64,000 bases of DNA from Legionellaceae bacterium (GTDB taxonomy: Bacteria > Pseudomonadota > Gammaproteobacteria > Legionellales > Legionellaceae), in contig JARGOS010000001.1 of NCBI GenBank assembly GCA_029212505.1, positions 354,123-418,122 of the forward strand. Reading direction: 5' to 3'. The notes under the pieces were generated by a model. The model was not told the DNA's origin, made no database searches, and worked only from the letters and a program-made list of their open reading frames with translations. Below, one piece after another: positions 43,772 to 52,751 of the stretch (position 1 is its first letter; each line of letters starts with the position of its first letter). Made by a program: the position numbers and the translations under genes.

Positions 43772-44471
43772 TAACAATGTGAAATTGGCAAATCTAAGAA
43801 TGTTAGAGTTTGTTGCAACAAAATTAGGTGATATTCGAAACGAGGTTGTTTTTTTGGGCGGATGTACCACGGGTTTATTTCTATCTGACCCTCTTGTGCC
43901 AGACGTGCGCTATACGCTTGATGTTGATTGTATTGTGGATGTTATTTCCAGGAATCAATACTACCAGTTAGAGAAAAAACTTAACAAACAAGGCTTCAAA
44001 AAATCCATAACGGAAGATGTCATTTGTCGTTGGTTTTATGATGATGTTATTCTTGATGTAATGCCTACTGATGAAACAATTTTGGGATTCGGAAATCGTT
44101 GGTATAAGCAAGCAATTGCACTTTCAAGCCTCTACCCATTGACTGACTGTCTTGAAATTCGTGTTGTTACAGCCCCTTATTTTTTAGCCACCAAATTTGA
44201 AGCATTTAAAACAAGAGGAAAAATGGATTTTTATGCTAGTCATGATTTCGAGGATATTGTATCAGTGTTGGATGGGCGTATTGAAATAGTCGATGAAATT
44301 AAAAGCTCAGATTCATGCCTGCAAGACTATTTGATTAATTCATTACAAGAAGTCATGATTTCTCCATCGTTTAAGGGTGCTATCCCAGGTCATTTTGGTC
44401 AATACGGAAGCCTTGCTAATGATAGAATTGAATTACTCGAACAAAAATTAAATTTAATACAGGGTAATTAA
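43761..44471 (+). CDS. Nucleotidyltransferase-like protein (AbiEii/MNT superfamily)
   Basis: 236 residues. GGCTTGLFLSDPLVPDVRYTLDVDCIVDV gives the GG..(T)D.D nucleotidyltransferase core, and VILDVMP supplies a third acidic residue. C-terminal GRIEIVDEIKSSD-type helices follow. Related proteins act as toxins that modify tRNA or as MNT antitoxins that AMPylate the partner. Overlaps the HTH gene (11 bp) and ends 1 bp before the phosphoesterase gene, so the three form one operon. Confidence 0.72.
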   Translation: MLDNNNVKLANLRMLEFVATKLGDIRNEVVFLGGCTTGLFLSDPLVPDVRYTLDVDCIVDVISRNQYYQLEKKLNKQGFKKSITEDVICRWFYDDVILDVMPTDETILGFGNRWYKQAIALSSLYPLTDCLEIRVVTAPYFLATKFEAFKTRGKMDFYASHDFEDIVSVLDGRIEIVDEIKSSDSCLQDYLINSLQEVMISPSFKGAIPGHFGQYGSLANDRIELLEQKLNLIQGN

Positions 44472-44472
44472 T

Positions 44473-45279
44473 ATGAAACTGGCATGGTTGACGGATATAC
44501 ATCTTAATTTTCTTGATATTGGCGATCGCAAACGTTTTTATGCACCCATTATTAATACACAATCTGATGCGATCCTGATAAGTGGTGATATTGCCGAAGC
44601 TCCTTGCCTGGTAGATCTAATGCGCGAAATGGCTGAGCAAATTAATAAGCCCATTTATTTCATTTTAGGCAATCATGATTATTATCGAGGAACCGTTCAT
44701 GGTGTTCGCGAAACACTTAAAATACTGAGCGACTCGCATAAGCAATTGTTTTGGTTACCAGCCTCTGGAATGCAATTATTAGAAAATAATACGATTTTAT
44801 TGGGCCAGGATGGTTGGGCTGATGGTCGATTAGGTGACTATCAAAATAGCCGAATATCGCTTAATGACAGCCGGATGATTGCTGATTTATTCCAGGAAAA
44901 AATCTTGGGTAAATCTCAATTACTCGAAAAAATGCAACAATTGGCTGATATGGATGCACTGGCACTGAAAAAAGATTTGATCCGAGCGGTTGAGCAGCGT
45001 CCCGAAAAAATTATTGTTTTAACTCATGTTCCTCCATTCAAAGAGGCTTGTATGCATAACGGGCAAGTTAGTGATGAAAACTGGCTACCTTATTTCAGCT
45101 CGAAAGTAGTAGGTGATGTATTAATGCAAGTAGCTGAAAGCAATTCATCTATCGATTTTTTAATATTATGCGGGCATACCCATAGCGAGGCTTCTTATCA
45201 GCCATTGACTAACTTGACCGTTAAGGCAGGCAAAGCGAAATATTACCAGCCTGAAATACAAGAAATAATAATAATCTGA
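44473..45279 (+). CDS. Calcineurin-like metallophosphoesterase
   Basis: 268 residues. The five metallophosphoesterase motifs are all visible: LTDIH, SGDIAE, GNHDYY, THVPP and CGHTHSE, so two metals should be bound and catalysis is likely intact. The substrate could be a nucleotide, cyclic nucleotide or nucleic acid. It follows the nucleotidyltransferase gene with 1 bp between, hinting at a functional unit in which one enzyme adds a nucleotide and the other removes it. That is inference. Confidence 0.82.
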   Translation: MKLAWLTDIHLNFLDIGDRKRFYAPIINTQSDAILISGDIAEAPCLVDLMREMAEQINKPIYFILGNHDYYRGTVHGVRETLKILSDSHKQLFWLPASGMQLLENNTILLGQDGWADGRLGDYQNSRISLNDSRMIADLFQEKILGKSQLLEKMQQLADMDALALKKDLIRAVEQRPEKIIVLTHVPPFKEACMHNGQVSDENWLPYFSSKVVGDVLMQVAESNSSIDFLILCGHTHSEASYQPLTNLTVKAGKAKYYQPEIQEIIII

Positions 45280-45311
45280 GCATCGAGAAACAGGTATTTT
45301 TGTGAAACGCG

Positions 45312-46265
45312 TTATTGTTGTTTAATTACCCAATTAATCGCTGGATGAGTGAGGATCTTTTGAGCCATTTCTTGATCATTTGTGATGAGCTCAGGTGCTA
45401 TTTTCCCATCATATCGTATTTTTTTAATAAACAGTAACTCGTGCTCTTCAAGTGGTAATATACTGGATAGTTGCTGTCTAAGCTCATCAATTTTAGCTGT
45501 TACCCATGCTTTTAATTCACGAGGATTTTTTGAAACAGATAATTGGTGCATGACCGGTATTAACCGGTTGCGTAAATCTGTTAAATCAAAGTCAATGTGT
45601 TCGGGTACCATGTGCGTTAAATCAATTTTGGTCATTGCTAAATAAGTTACGAAGGCGAGTTTTAATTTTTGCTTATTCAAGGACATTTGAGTTAATAGGT
45701 GATGCGCATCAAACCAGTCACGGCTAGCACTTCGGTCAAATAACGCAGATAACTTCCCGGCGGCTAATTCATGAATGTCTAATATGGGCCCTTGGCTATT
45801 TTTGTAGGCTTCAATATTTGGGGACTTCCACAACACAGGAAATAACGGTTGGCGGTACATAAAATTTATATCAATTTCCAGCGATCCGCGTTGTCCTAAA
45901 AGGCTTGGATAAAACCACACCATCTTACCACCGGCATGCCTCATGGGTGCTCGATGGCGTTCAAATTGATTTTGTACCATGAGCTGCTGAATTGCATCCA
46001 TGATCGTTTGTTTTTCTTCCAGCATTTTTTCGCGATCAAGCACACCAATGTAATTGAGATCGATATCAACAGACAGTCTTGGTAATTGCTCAAAACAGAA
46101 AAGGTTAAGCGCTGTACCTCCTTTTAAAACTAAACGTTCATTTAAATAGGAAACTGACATAATTTGTTGAAATACATCAAGCAGTCGATAAACTTTTTCA
46201 AGAATTTCTGGTTTATAACCACCAGCTCGCGTATGGCTCATGAGTTGTTCTTTAGATTTCAGCAC
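45312..46265 (-). CDS. abiEii: AbiEii/AbiGii family nucleotidyltransferase toxin
   Basis: 317 residues (start GTG 46265 overlapping the antitoxin end; the ATG at 46241 is an alternative). Motifs: LKGGTALNLF with the following RLSVDIDLNY (GG...D.D) and LDIHELAAGKLSALFDRSASRDWFD, the K...DRxxxRDxxD signature of AbiEii. Toxins of this type transfer nucleotides to tRNA and cause reversible growth arrest. It forms a type IV toxin-antitoxin pair with the upstream gene. Confidence 0.88.
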   Translation of the reverse strand: MLKSKEQLMSHTRAGGYKPEILEKVYRLLDVFQQIMSVSYLNERLVLKGGTALNLFCFEQLPRLSVDIDLNYIGVLDREKMLEEKQTIMDAIQQLMVQNQFERHRAPMRHAGGKMVWFYPSLLGQRGSLEIDINFMYRQPLFPVLWKSPNIEAYKNSQGPILDIHELAAGKLSALFDRSASRDWFDAHHLLTQMSLNKQKLKLAFVTYLAMTKIDLTHMVPEHIDFDLTDLRNRLIPVMHQLSVSKNPRELKAWVTAKIDELRQQLSSILPLEEHELLFIKKIRYDGKIAPELITNDQEMAQKILTHPAINWVIKQQ

Positions 46266-47067
46266 CGGGTTCTTCCCATGATTGATTGATTACAGATAAA
46301 GGTAGGTAGATATTCCATGGTTTAATTAATTGAAATTTTTCGTCTGCCGGGCCAGGGATATATTGCGCAACTTTGGGCTTTTCTGCAAGCAGGGGCGTTA
46401 ATTGCTGTTTGGGGACTGCAAAGGCGCCTTGCCTTAGGCTTAAAAAGTAACCTACTTTTGCATTTAATCGGGCATTGTTTAGCATGAGACAATAGTTGAT
46501 AACCTGTTGAGTGTCTAAGATAGCAAGGCTGCTTATCGAGCGATAAACTTCTTCCCAGCCTCCGCAGAGTTCAACGCGATCCAGTACATCAACAAAAGTA
46601 CGCGCAGCATTGGTTACTTTGATATCAACACCTTGTCGGTTCAGCGTGTCTACATAAATATCATGCCTTTGTTTTTTTTGTAATGCGATGGGCACAGCCA
46701 CGGATTGATACCAGTGGCCATCAAGCTCAAAGGGTTTGCTTTTTTGTTGTGTGAGGTAGGTTAATTGGCCAAAACTGGAGTATGCCGCGCCTAATAGCTC
46801 CAAGGCAGCATGATGGCTAAGCACTGCGTCGTCCGTTACTTTTCCAGCGATAAGATAAGGATCAATTAAGACGCTATCTTTGGATTGGTTGGGTGGAACA
46901 ACGGCATATAACTTGCGACGAATAGGTTTGATACGGCCTTGCTTAGTATAATAAGTTAAGGCCGTATTTACGGAGATAGATTTAATTGTCCCGTGCTGTG
47001 ATTTGAACTGAACAAATTCCTCATGCCGAAACACGGGGTGTTCATAAAAAAATTGCTCAATCGACAT
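46252..47067 (-). CDS. abiEi: AbiEi-like antitoxin
   Basis: 271 residues. The N-terminus has a winged-HTH (FVQFKSQHGTIKSISVNTALTYYTKQGRIKPIRRKLYAVVPP, about 17-58), followed by DAVLSHHAALELLGAAYS, typical of the AbiEi_4 group. It represses its own promoter and neutralises the toxin by an unknown mechanism (type IV). The last bases overlap the toxin start by 14 bp, the expected gene order. Located between the ssrA direct repeats. Confidence 0.85.
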   Translation of the reverse strand: MSIEQFFYEHPVFRHEEFVQFKSQHGTIKSISVNTALTYYTKQGRIKPIRRKLYAVVPPNQSKDSVLIDPYLIAGKVTDDAVLSHHAALELLGAAYSSFGQLTYLTQQKSKPFELDGHWYQSVAVPIALQKKQRHDIYVDTLNRQGVDIKVTNAARTFVDVLDRVELCGGWEEVYRSISSLAILDTQQVINYCLMLNNARLNAKVGYFLSLRQGAFAVPKQQLTPLLAEKPKVAQYIPGPADEKFQLIKPWNIYLPLSVINQSWEEPGAEI

Positions 47068-47273
47068 TTGTTTATATCTCCAATAATATAAATATATTAG
47101 TGGTTAATGAGGATTAAAACAAGTTTTTTTTTTGCAGAAAAGAGCGGTGGTTACAATGTCCAAGTGCAACTAAGGTTAAGTTTATCCACCTCCATGCGCG
47201 TTGACTCACTTGGGCGGCGCATGAATGTGGTCGGCGGCCCCACGGAAAAGGCTTTTCCCAAGAACGTACTGTC

Positions 47274-47945
47274 GTGAAACATCCCGATCGTCCGGAAGCC
47301 GAGCGATTCTGGAATTATCCTTTGGCAGCTATTGAGGAAGCCGTGGTCAATGCTGTTTATCACCGTTCCTACGAAATTCGCGAGCCAATAGAGGTGCGTA
47401 TTACGCCAGAGGAATTGGTTGTGCTGAGTTTTCCTGGGCCAGACCGATCAATACAGTTACGTGATTTGCAAGCAGGTCGCGCTGTAAGTCGCCGCTACCG
47501 CAACCGGCGTATTGGCGAATTCCTCAAAGAACTGGATTTAACCGAAGGCCGCTCGACGGGTGTGCCCAAAATTTTGCGCGTCATGAAGACCAACGGTTCA
47601 CCGGCGCCTGTGTTTGAAACCGATGATGATCGCAGTTATTTTTTGATACGGTTACCAGTGCATGATGGATTTGTTGGGGATGCCATGATAGGTTGGCAAG
47701 TAACCGAACAAGTAACCGAACAAGTAATGCGTTTATTGGAGGCTGTGGCTCAAGAATCTTTGAGCACGAAAGCTATGATGGAGGTGCTATCACTCAATCA
47801 TCGGCCAACATTCATACAAAATTATTTACAACCCGCATTAGATTTAATGGCTGTTGAAATGACCCAACCGGATTCGCCTCGCAGCCCAATCCAAAAATAC
47901 CGAATAACTAATTTAGGCAAGCAAATGCTCGTCCATAAGAAATAA
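47274..47945 (+). pseudogene. Truncated RecG-like/AlbA_2 ATP-binding protein (C-terminal part)
   Basis: The frame begins at GTG 47274 in the middle of a conserved block: KHPDRPEAERFWNYPLAAIEEAVVNAVYHRSYEIREPIEVRI, a C-terminal ATPase-like region of COG2865 proteins. QVTEQVTEQVMRLLEA is a typical C-terminal tract. The N-terminal AlbA_2 (Schlafen-like) domain is missing; upstream bases encode nothing related. So it is a decayed piece of a helicase-like regulator left in the island. Confidence 0.72.
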
Positions 47946-48122
47946 TATCTATGAATACTATGGTTCACTATATGTGATAACAATCGAAACAAATATGGTC
48001 TGGCTCTATATTACAAAACGGGTTGAAATGTTCTGGTCTAATTGAATTGGACATGTATGGACCATGCCGCTATGGTGCCGCGATAGGGTAGGCAATGTAT
48101 TTTTTATTTATAAATCAACAAC

Positions 48123-48156
48123 TTAATTGGTGGAGGCGGCGGGAATCGAACCCGCG
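48123..48156 (+). repeat. ssrA: Original ssrA 3' tail (attachment-site copy A)
   Basis: TTAATTGGTGGAGGCGGCGG then GAATCGAACCCGCG: the tmRNA CCA end and T-arm in reverse complement. The canonical T-loop here is intact, unlike in copies B and C. Confidence 0.75.
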
Positions 48157-48534
48157 TCCGCAAACACTCGGCCATCAGTTCTACATGCTTAGCCTTGTCT
48201 TTTATTTTTAACCAACGACGCTCCGACGGGCAGGATAATCTTTGGCGATTCTCTGATTTAACGTAATGCGTCGAGACGCCACACTACGCGAGCTTATCTC
48301 TTTTGACCGTTGATGCGATACCGATAAGCGAGCTCGGTCAACGGGATACCGCGGTTTATGGCAGTACACGGCTCGAATATTTTAACTAAAGCTTATGCAG
48401 CTAAAGCAAAACCTTCGAAGTTTGCATCATTTTTAGATTCAGCATTTAAGTTTATTTGAGTATATTTTACGAGTGATCTCCACCTCGGCATGCCCTTCAG
48501 GTTTTGTAACCTACGTCGAAACCTGGTCACCCCC
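48128..48534 (-). ncRNA. ssrA: tmRNA (transfer-messenger RNA)
   Basis: About 407 nt on the minus strand. The 5' end starts GGGGGTGACCAGGTTTCGACG and the 3' end closes with GCGGGTTCGATTCCCGCCGCCTCCACCA-type acceptor and T-arm, so the tRNA-like half is intact. The tag ORF reads from a GCT resume codon as AESKNDANFEGFALAA and stops at TAA; a shorter ANFEGFALAA reading from the next GCA is possible. It rescues stalled ribosomes with SmpB. Sequence and tag region are Legionella-like by eye. Island repeats lie to its 3' side. Confidence 0.93.
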
Positions 48535-48549
48535 ATTCGGTACACTTTA

Positions 48550-48555
48550 AGTATA
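48550..48555 (-). promoter_or_regulatory. Promoter -10 box for tmRNA
   Basis: TATACT on the minus strand, 15 bases before the mature 5' G. A precursor with a few extra 5' bases, removed by RNase P, is expected. The -35 is weak. Confidence 0.55.
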
Positions 48556-48606
48556 ACATAAATGTTTTTGAAAAGAAATTAAAAAACAGAACTTTTAGCG
48601 TGCATT

Positions 48607-49794
48607 CTATACAAATTGACCCGAAACCCAACCTGATGACCACGCCCATTGAAAGTTATAACCACCCAGCCAGCCGGTGACATCAAGTGCTTCACCAATA
48701 AAATAAAGCCCAGGTACTGTGTTGACCTCCATGGTCTTGGAAGAAACAGCGTTGCAATCAACTCCACCCAGTGTCACTTCGGCGGTACGGTAACCTTCGG
48801 TTCCGTTAGGCTTGATACGCCAGTGATTGATGCTGTTTGCGATCTGTTCTAAATCAGTATTAGATAAATCCGCAAGATTTTTTGTCGCAAGATGCTCGGG
48901 GGTAAATAGTTCAGCAACACGTTTGGGCAAGTATGTGGTAAGCGCCGAATTTAATTGTTTTTTAGGTGAAGCTGTTCGCGCAGTTTTTAAAGCTTCGAGC
49001 AGATCCACTTCGGGAAGCAAATTAATAGAGATAGGCTCGCCGGGTTGGTAATACGATGATATTTGAAGAATAACAGGTCCGCTTAAGCCGCGGTGCGTGA
49101 ATAATAAACCTTCTTTGAACTCAATATGTTGATATTGCACGACGCTATCAAGCGCAATGCCTGATAATGGCATGAGTTTTTCTTTATCACGTGGATCAAG
49201 TGTAAACGGCACAAGGCCTGCGCGTGTTGGCCAAACTTTGAGGCCAAATTGCTCGGCAATATGATACGCAAAAGGCGTTGCACCCAGGGTTGGTATCGAG
49301 AGCGCGCCGGTTGCTATGACCAGGGACTCGGTACTTAAATCACCTTGGGAGGTTGTGAGTTGAAAGCCGTGAGGCTCACGTTGTTTTATTTGATGAATGC
49401 TGGTATTAATTTGTACCGTGACACCCGCATCATCACATTCAGCAAGCAACATGTTGACGATATCTTTTGATTTATTGACGCAAAATAACTGACCCAACGT
49501 TTTTTCATAGAACGGAATCTTATGTTTTTTGACGAGCTCGATAAAATCCCACTGAGTGTAGCGGCTTAAGGCCGATTTTAAAAAATGGGGGTTATGAGAG
49601 ATATAGCGCGTGGGGTCGATGTAGTAATTGGTAAAATTACAGCGCCCACCACCGGACATCAGTATTTTTTTACCGACTTTGTTGGCGTGATCGAGCACGA
49701 GCACGCGTCGCCCGCGTTTTCCGGCCTCAATGGCGCACATCAGGCCTGCGGCTCCTGCGCCGATAATAATGACATCGTAAATAGGTTGTTTCAT
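48607..49794 (-). CDS. NAD(P)/FAD-dependent oxidoreductase (BaiN/HI0933 family)
   Basis: 395 residues. N-terminal FAD motif IIGAGAAGLMCAIEAGKRGRRVLVLD and the HI0933 family hallmark KKILMSGGGRCNFTN. The middle has TRAGLVPFTL and FTHRGLSGPVILQISS, and the C-terminal VTLGGVDCNAVSSKTMEV and PGLYFIGEALDVTGWLGGYNFQWAWSSGW. Flavoprotein of unknown substrate, often called YhiN. It is encoded between ssrA and hemL, divergent from hemL. Confidence 0.9.
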   Translation of the reverse strand: MKQPIYDVIIIGAGAAGLMCAIEAGKRGRRVLVLDHANKVGKKILMSGGGRCNFTNYYIDPTRYISHNPHFLKSALSRYTQWDFIELVKKHKIPFYEKTLGQLFCVNKSKDIVNMLLAECDDAGVTVQINTSIHQIKQREPHGFQLTTSQGDLSTESLVIATGALSIPTLGATPFAYHIAEQFGLKVWPTRAGLVPFTLDPRDKEKLMPLSGIALDSVVQYQHIEFKEGLLFTHRGLSGPVILQISSYYQPGEPISINLLPEVDLLEALKTARTASPKKQLNSALTTYLPKRVAELFTPEHLATKNLADLSNTDLEQIANSINHWRIKPNGTEGYRTAEVTLGGVDCNAVSSKTMEVNTVPGLYFIGEALDVTGWLGGYNFQWAWSSGWVSGQFV

Positions 49795-49844
49795 GGTGGG
49801 CTATTATATGGCCTGAGTATTTATTTTCCTATACAATATGCAAA

Positions 49845-49879
49845 ATTTTTAGTTTTAATTTTTAGTTTTAATTTTTAGT
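49845..49879 (+). repeat. Short tandem repeat (13 bp x 2.7)
   Basis: Unit ATTTTTAGTTTTA at 49845-49857 and 49858-49870 with a partial third copy. AT-rich spacer upstream of hemL, possibly variable by slippage. Confidence 0.6.
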
Positions 49880-49903
49880 GTTGACTAAATAAGGAATGCA
49901 GCC

Positions 49904-51187
49904 ATGACTCGCTCTGATCAATTATTCGATGCGGCAAAAGCCGTGATTCCTGGTGGCGTGAATTCGCCGGTACGCGCATTTCAAGGTGTCGGTGGTACGC
50001 CCGTATTTTTTGAGCGTGGACAAGGTGCCCATGTTTGGGATGTGGACGGTAAGCAATACCTTGATTATGTTGGGTCATGGGGGCCGTTGATTTTAGGGCA
50101 TTGCAATACTGATGTGATGGCCGCCGTAACGGATGCCATGCATCAAGGCATGAGTTTTGGTGCACCGACGGCGAAAGAAACGGATTTGGCAGAAACCATT
50201 CGTCAATGCATGCCAGCGCTTGAAAAAATACGTTTTGTTAATTCGGGTACTGAGGCGACCATGACGGCCATTCGTTTGGCACGAGGGTATACCAACAAAT
50301 CTAAAATTCTTAAATTTAAAGGCTGTTATCATGGTCACAGTGATAGCTTATTAGTTAATGCAGGTTCGGGCTTATTAACCTTGGGTATACCGTCATCCCC
50401 TGGAATATTAGCCAGTACAGCAGAGCACACGCTGGTGGCTGATTTTAATGATCTCGAAGAAACAACCCAAGTGTTTGAAAAGCATGGCGATGATATTGCT
50501 GCGATTATTATCGAGCCGATTGCCGGTAATATGGGATTTGTCTTACCCGATGCAGGATTTTTAGAAGGTTTGCGGGCTTTATGTGATAACTCAGGTGCGC
50601 TCTTAATCTTTGACGAAGTGATGACTGGTTTTCGGGTGGCTTTGGGTGGGGCACAAGCACGCTATAATATAACCCCTGATTTAACCACACTCGGTAAAGT
50701 GATTGGAGGTGGTATGCCTGTAGGTGCCTTGGGGGGCAAAGCCGCTATTATGGATTATTTGGCACCCGAAGGCCCAGTCTATCAAGCCGGAACGTTATCC
50801 GGAAATCCACTCGCGATGGCAGCTGGACTTGCAACGTTGCGGGCGGTACAAGCTGAAGGTTTTTATGACGCGTTAGGTTATCAAACCAAAGCTTTGGTGA
50901 CCGGGCTCATGGAGGTGGCTGCGACGCATCACTTACCGCTGCAAGCAAAATCTTTGGGCGGCATGTTTGGCTTTTGTTTTACAAGCAATCAAACCGTTCG
51001 CAATCAGGCTGATGTAGCCGCTTCGGATGATGTGATGTTTTGCGCTTTTTATCATGGCATGCTGGATGCGGGTGTCTATTTTGCACCCTCGCGTTTCGAA
51101 GCAGGCTTTGTTTCGTCGATGCATCAGTCTGCTGATATAGAATATACATTGCAAGCAGCCGACCAAGTCTTGTCTAGTTTTGATTGA
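49904..51187 (+). CDS. hemL: Glutamate-1-semialdehyde 2,1-aminomutase
   Basis: 427 residues, class III PLP aminotransferase. Marks: [58 protein letters not shown] and the PLP lysine in [18 protein letters not shown]. It makes 5-aminolevulinate from glutamate-1-semialdehyde, the C5 route of heme synthesis. The ATG is preceded by AAGGAATGCAGCC. Its 3' end overlaps the next gene by 8 bp. Confidence 0.96.
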   Translation: MTRSDQLFDAAKAVIPGGVNSPVRAFQGVGGTPVFFERGQGAHVWDVDGKQYLDYVGSWGPLILGHCNTDVMAAVTDAMHQGMSFGAPTAKETDLAETIRQCMPALEKIRFVNSGTEATMTAIRLARGYTNKSKILKFKGCYHGHSDSLLVNAGSGLLTLGIPSSPGILASTAEHTLVADFNDLEETTQVFEKHGDDIAAIIIEPIAGNMGFVLPDAGFLEGLRALCDNSGALLIFDEVMTGFRVALGGAQARYNITPDLTTLGKVIGGGMPVGALGGKAAIMDYLAPEGPVYQAGTLSGNPLAMAAGLATLRAVQAEGFYDALGYQTKALVTGLMEVAATHHLPLQAKSLGGMFGFCFTSNQTVRNQADVAASDDVMFCAFYHGMLDAGVYFAPSRFEAGFVSSMHQSADIEYTLQAADQVLSSFD

Positions 51188-52724
51188 TACAGCACTGCGT
51201 GTGCTTGCAGAGGCGCGCTCAGATACAGGAAAAAAAATAATTTTTGCCGTTTTATCGCCCAAAAATACCGTTTTTCCTGTGTTGCCCCCAGGTTTGCATC
51301 GGTTTGATTTGGAAGATGGACGTGTTGTATTAAATTTAATCTATGGTGATGTCGAAGACGCGTTTGAGTCGCTGCTTGTGTGTGGTGAGCCGGTGCTTGA
51401 AAAAACGTTACGAACTTGGCATGTGGATACATGGTTTGTTGCTGATGATCTTTCTGAGCGCATGCGCGCGATCATCGCGATGTTGTCGGGCTCAGATAGC
51501 GGTCATAAGCTAACACCAATCAAACCTACAACACCCTGGCATGTTGCCCCCAAAATTAAGAGCCAAAAAAAAGCAGCGGTGGTTATTGGCGCGGGTCTTG
51601 CGGGTTGTTTTACAGCGCATGCTTTAGCCAAGCGAGGTTGGCAGGTGCGCGTATTAGATTCAAACGCTGAAGTTGCGATGGGCGCGTCGGGTAACCGTCA
51701 TGCCGTGCTTTACCCTAATTTATCGGCGTATCCATCACCGCTGACCACGTGGATGCTGCATGCTTTTTTATATGCAGCGCCCACGTATGCATCATGGCTT
51801 AAAGCCGGAAAAATTAAAGGCGAACAAAACGGGATTCTTCAATGTGCTGTAACTGATAAAATGCGTGCATCCCATGCGACACTTCTGCCATGGCTTGCAA
51901 ATTATCCTACGTTGGGGCAATTTTTAAGCCCAGAGCAAGCCTCGCAATTAGCCGGTGTAGATTTGAATCAAGAGGCTTTGTGGGTGCCTCTTGCCGGTTG
52001 GTTTGATATACGTGCGTTATGTGAGTTTTTGTTGGATGCGCCAGGTATTACCTGGGAGCCGAATACTCATGTGACGAACCTTGAGTTTGATGAACCCATT
52101 GTTATCTTAGCCAACGGTGGTGCTGCACGTGATTTTCCACAAACCGAAGACTTGCCTCTCAGTATGGTTCGAGGAAAACTCACGGCCATCGCAAGTAACA
52201 CGCGTTCGTCTGCACTCAAACTGCCGTTGTGTGGTGCCGGTCATGTATTGCCTAAAGATGCCGAGGGCCATCATTGGTTTGGTGCAAGTTATGGCGAAGC
52301 ACATGCGGCTGAACATGAAGAAAACTTAGCTAAACTTGCTAGGCTTCCTGTTGCTCATCACGTTCATGACCAAGCGCTATGGTCGAATACGGTGACGGAT
52401 GCTTGGACTGGACATCGTGCTAAAACGCTTGATCACGTGCCGCTTGTCGGATCCGTTCCTCATGTGGAAAAATTTAAACAGCAATTTGCGAAACTGGCTT
52501 TAGATGGCGGGAAATTTTTACCTCATGCAGGGGAGTATTGGCCGGGTTTATATGTGTGTGCAGGGTTTGGTTCACGCGGTTTAACCAGTATTCCGTTGGC
52601 CGCTGAATATTTAGCGGCTCATATTTCTGGAGAACCTACATCGCTATCGCGTAACTTAGCTCAAGCGATTGCGCCTGCACGTTTTCTTGTGAAAGCATTA
52701 AAGCGCGGGTTACACTGTGAGTAA
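51180..52724 (+). CDS. mnmC: MnmC: FAD oxidoreductase half with degenerate methyltransferase half
   Basis: 514 residues, start TTG 51180. The first 120 residues keep only fragments of the MnmC methyltransferase ([28 protein letters not shown] and [14 protein letters not shown]) and lack the SAM-binding region. From about residue 133, [30 protein letters not shown] starts the FAD domain that cleaves carboxymethyl from cmnm5U34 in tRNA. The usual fused enzyme is about 650 residues, so the methylation half is probably lost. FAD motif [21 protein letters not shown] is near the C-terminus. Confidence 0.88.
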   Translation: MIDTALRVLAEARSDTGKKIIFAVLSPKNTVFPVLPPGLHRFDLEDGRVVLNLIYGDVEDAFESLLVCGEPVLEKTLRTWHVDTWFVADDLSERMRAIIAMLSGSDSGHKLTPIKPTTPWHVAPKIKSQKKAAVVIGAGLAGCFTAHALAKRGWQVRVLDSNAEVAMGASGNRHAVLYPNLSAYPSPLTTWMLHAFLYAAPTYASWLKAGKIKGEQNGILQCAVTDKMRASHATLLPWLANYPTLGQFLSPEQASQLAGVDLNQEALWVPLAGWFDIRALCEFLLDAPGITWEPNTHVTNLEFDEPIVILANGGAARDFPQTEDLPLSMVRGKLTAIASNTRSSALKLPLCGAGHVLPKDAEGHHWFGASYGEAHAAEHEENLAKLARLPVAHHVHDQALWSNTVTDAWTGHRAKTLDHVPLVGSVPHVEKFKQQFAKLALDGGKFLPHAGEYWPGLYVCAGFGSRGLTSIPLAAEYLAAHISGEPTSLSRNLAQAIAPARFLVKALKRGLHCE

Positions 52725-52751
52725 AAAAGTGAATAAAAAAAAGAATGCTTT

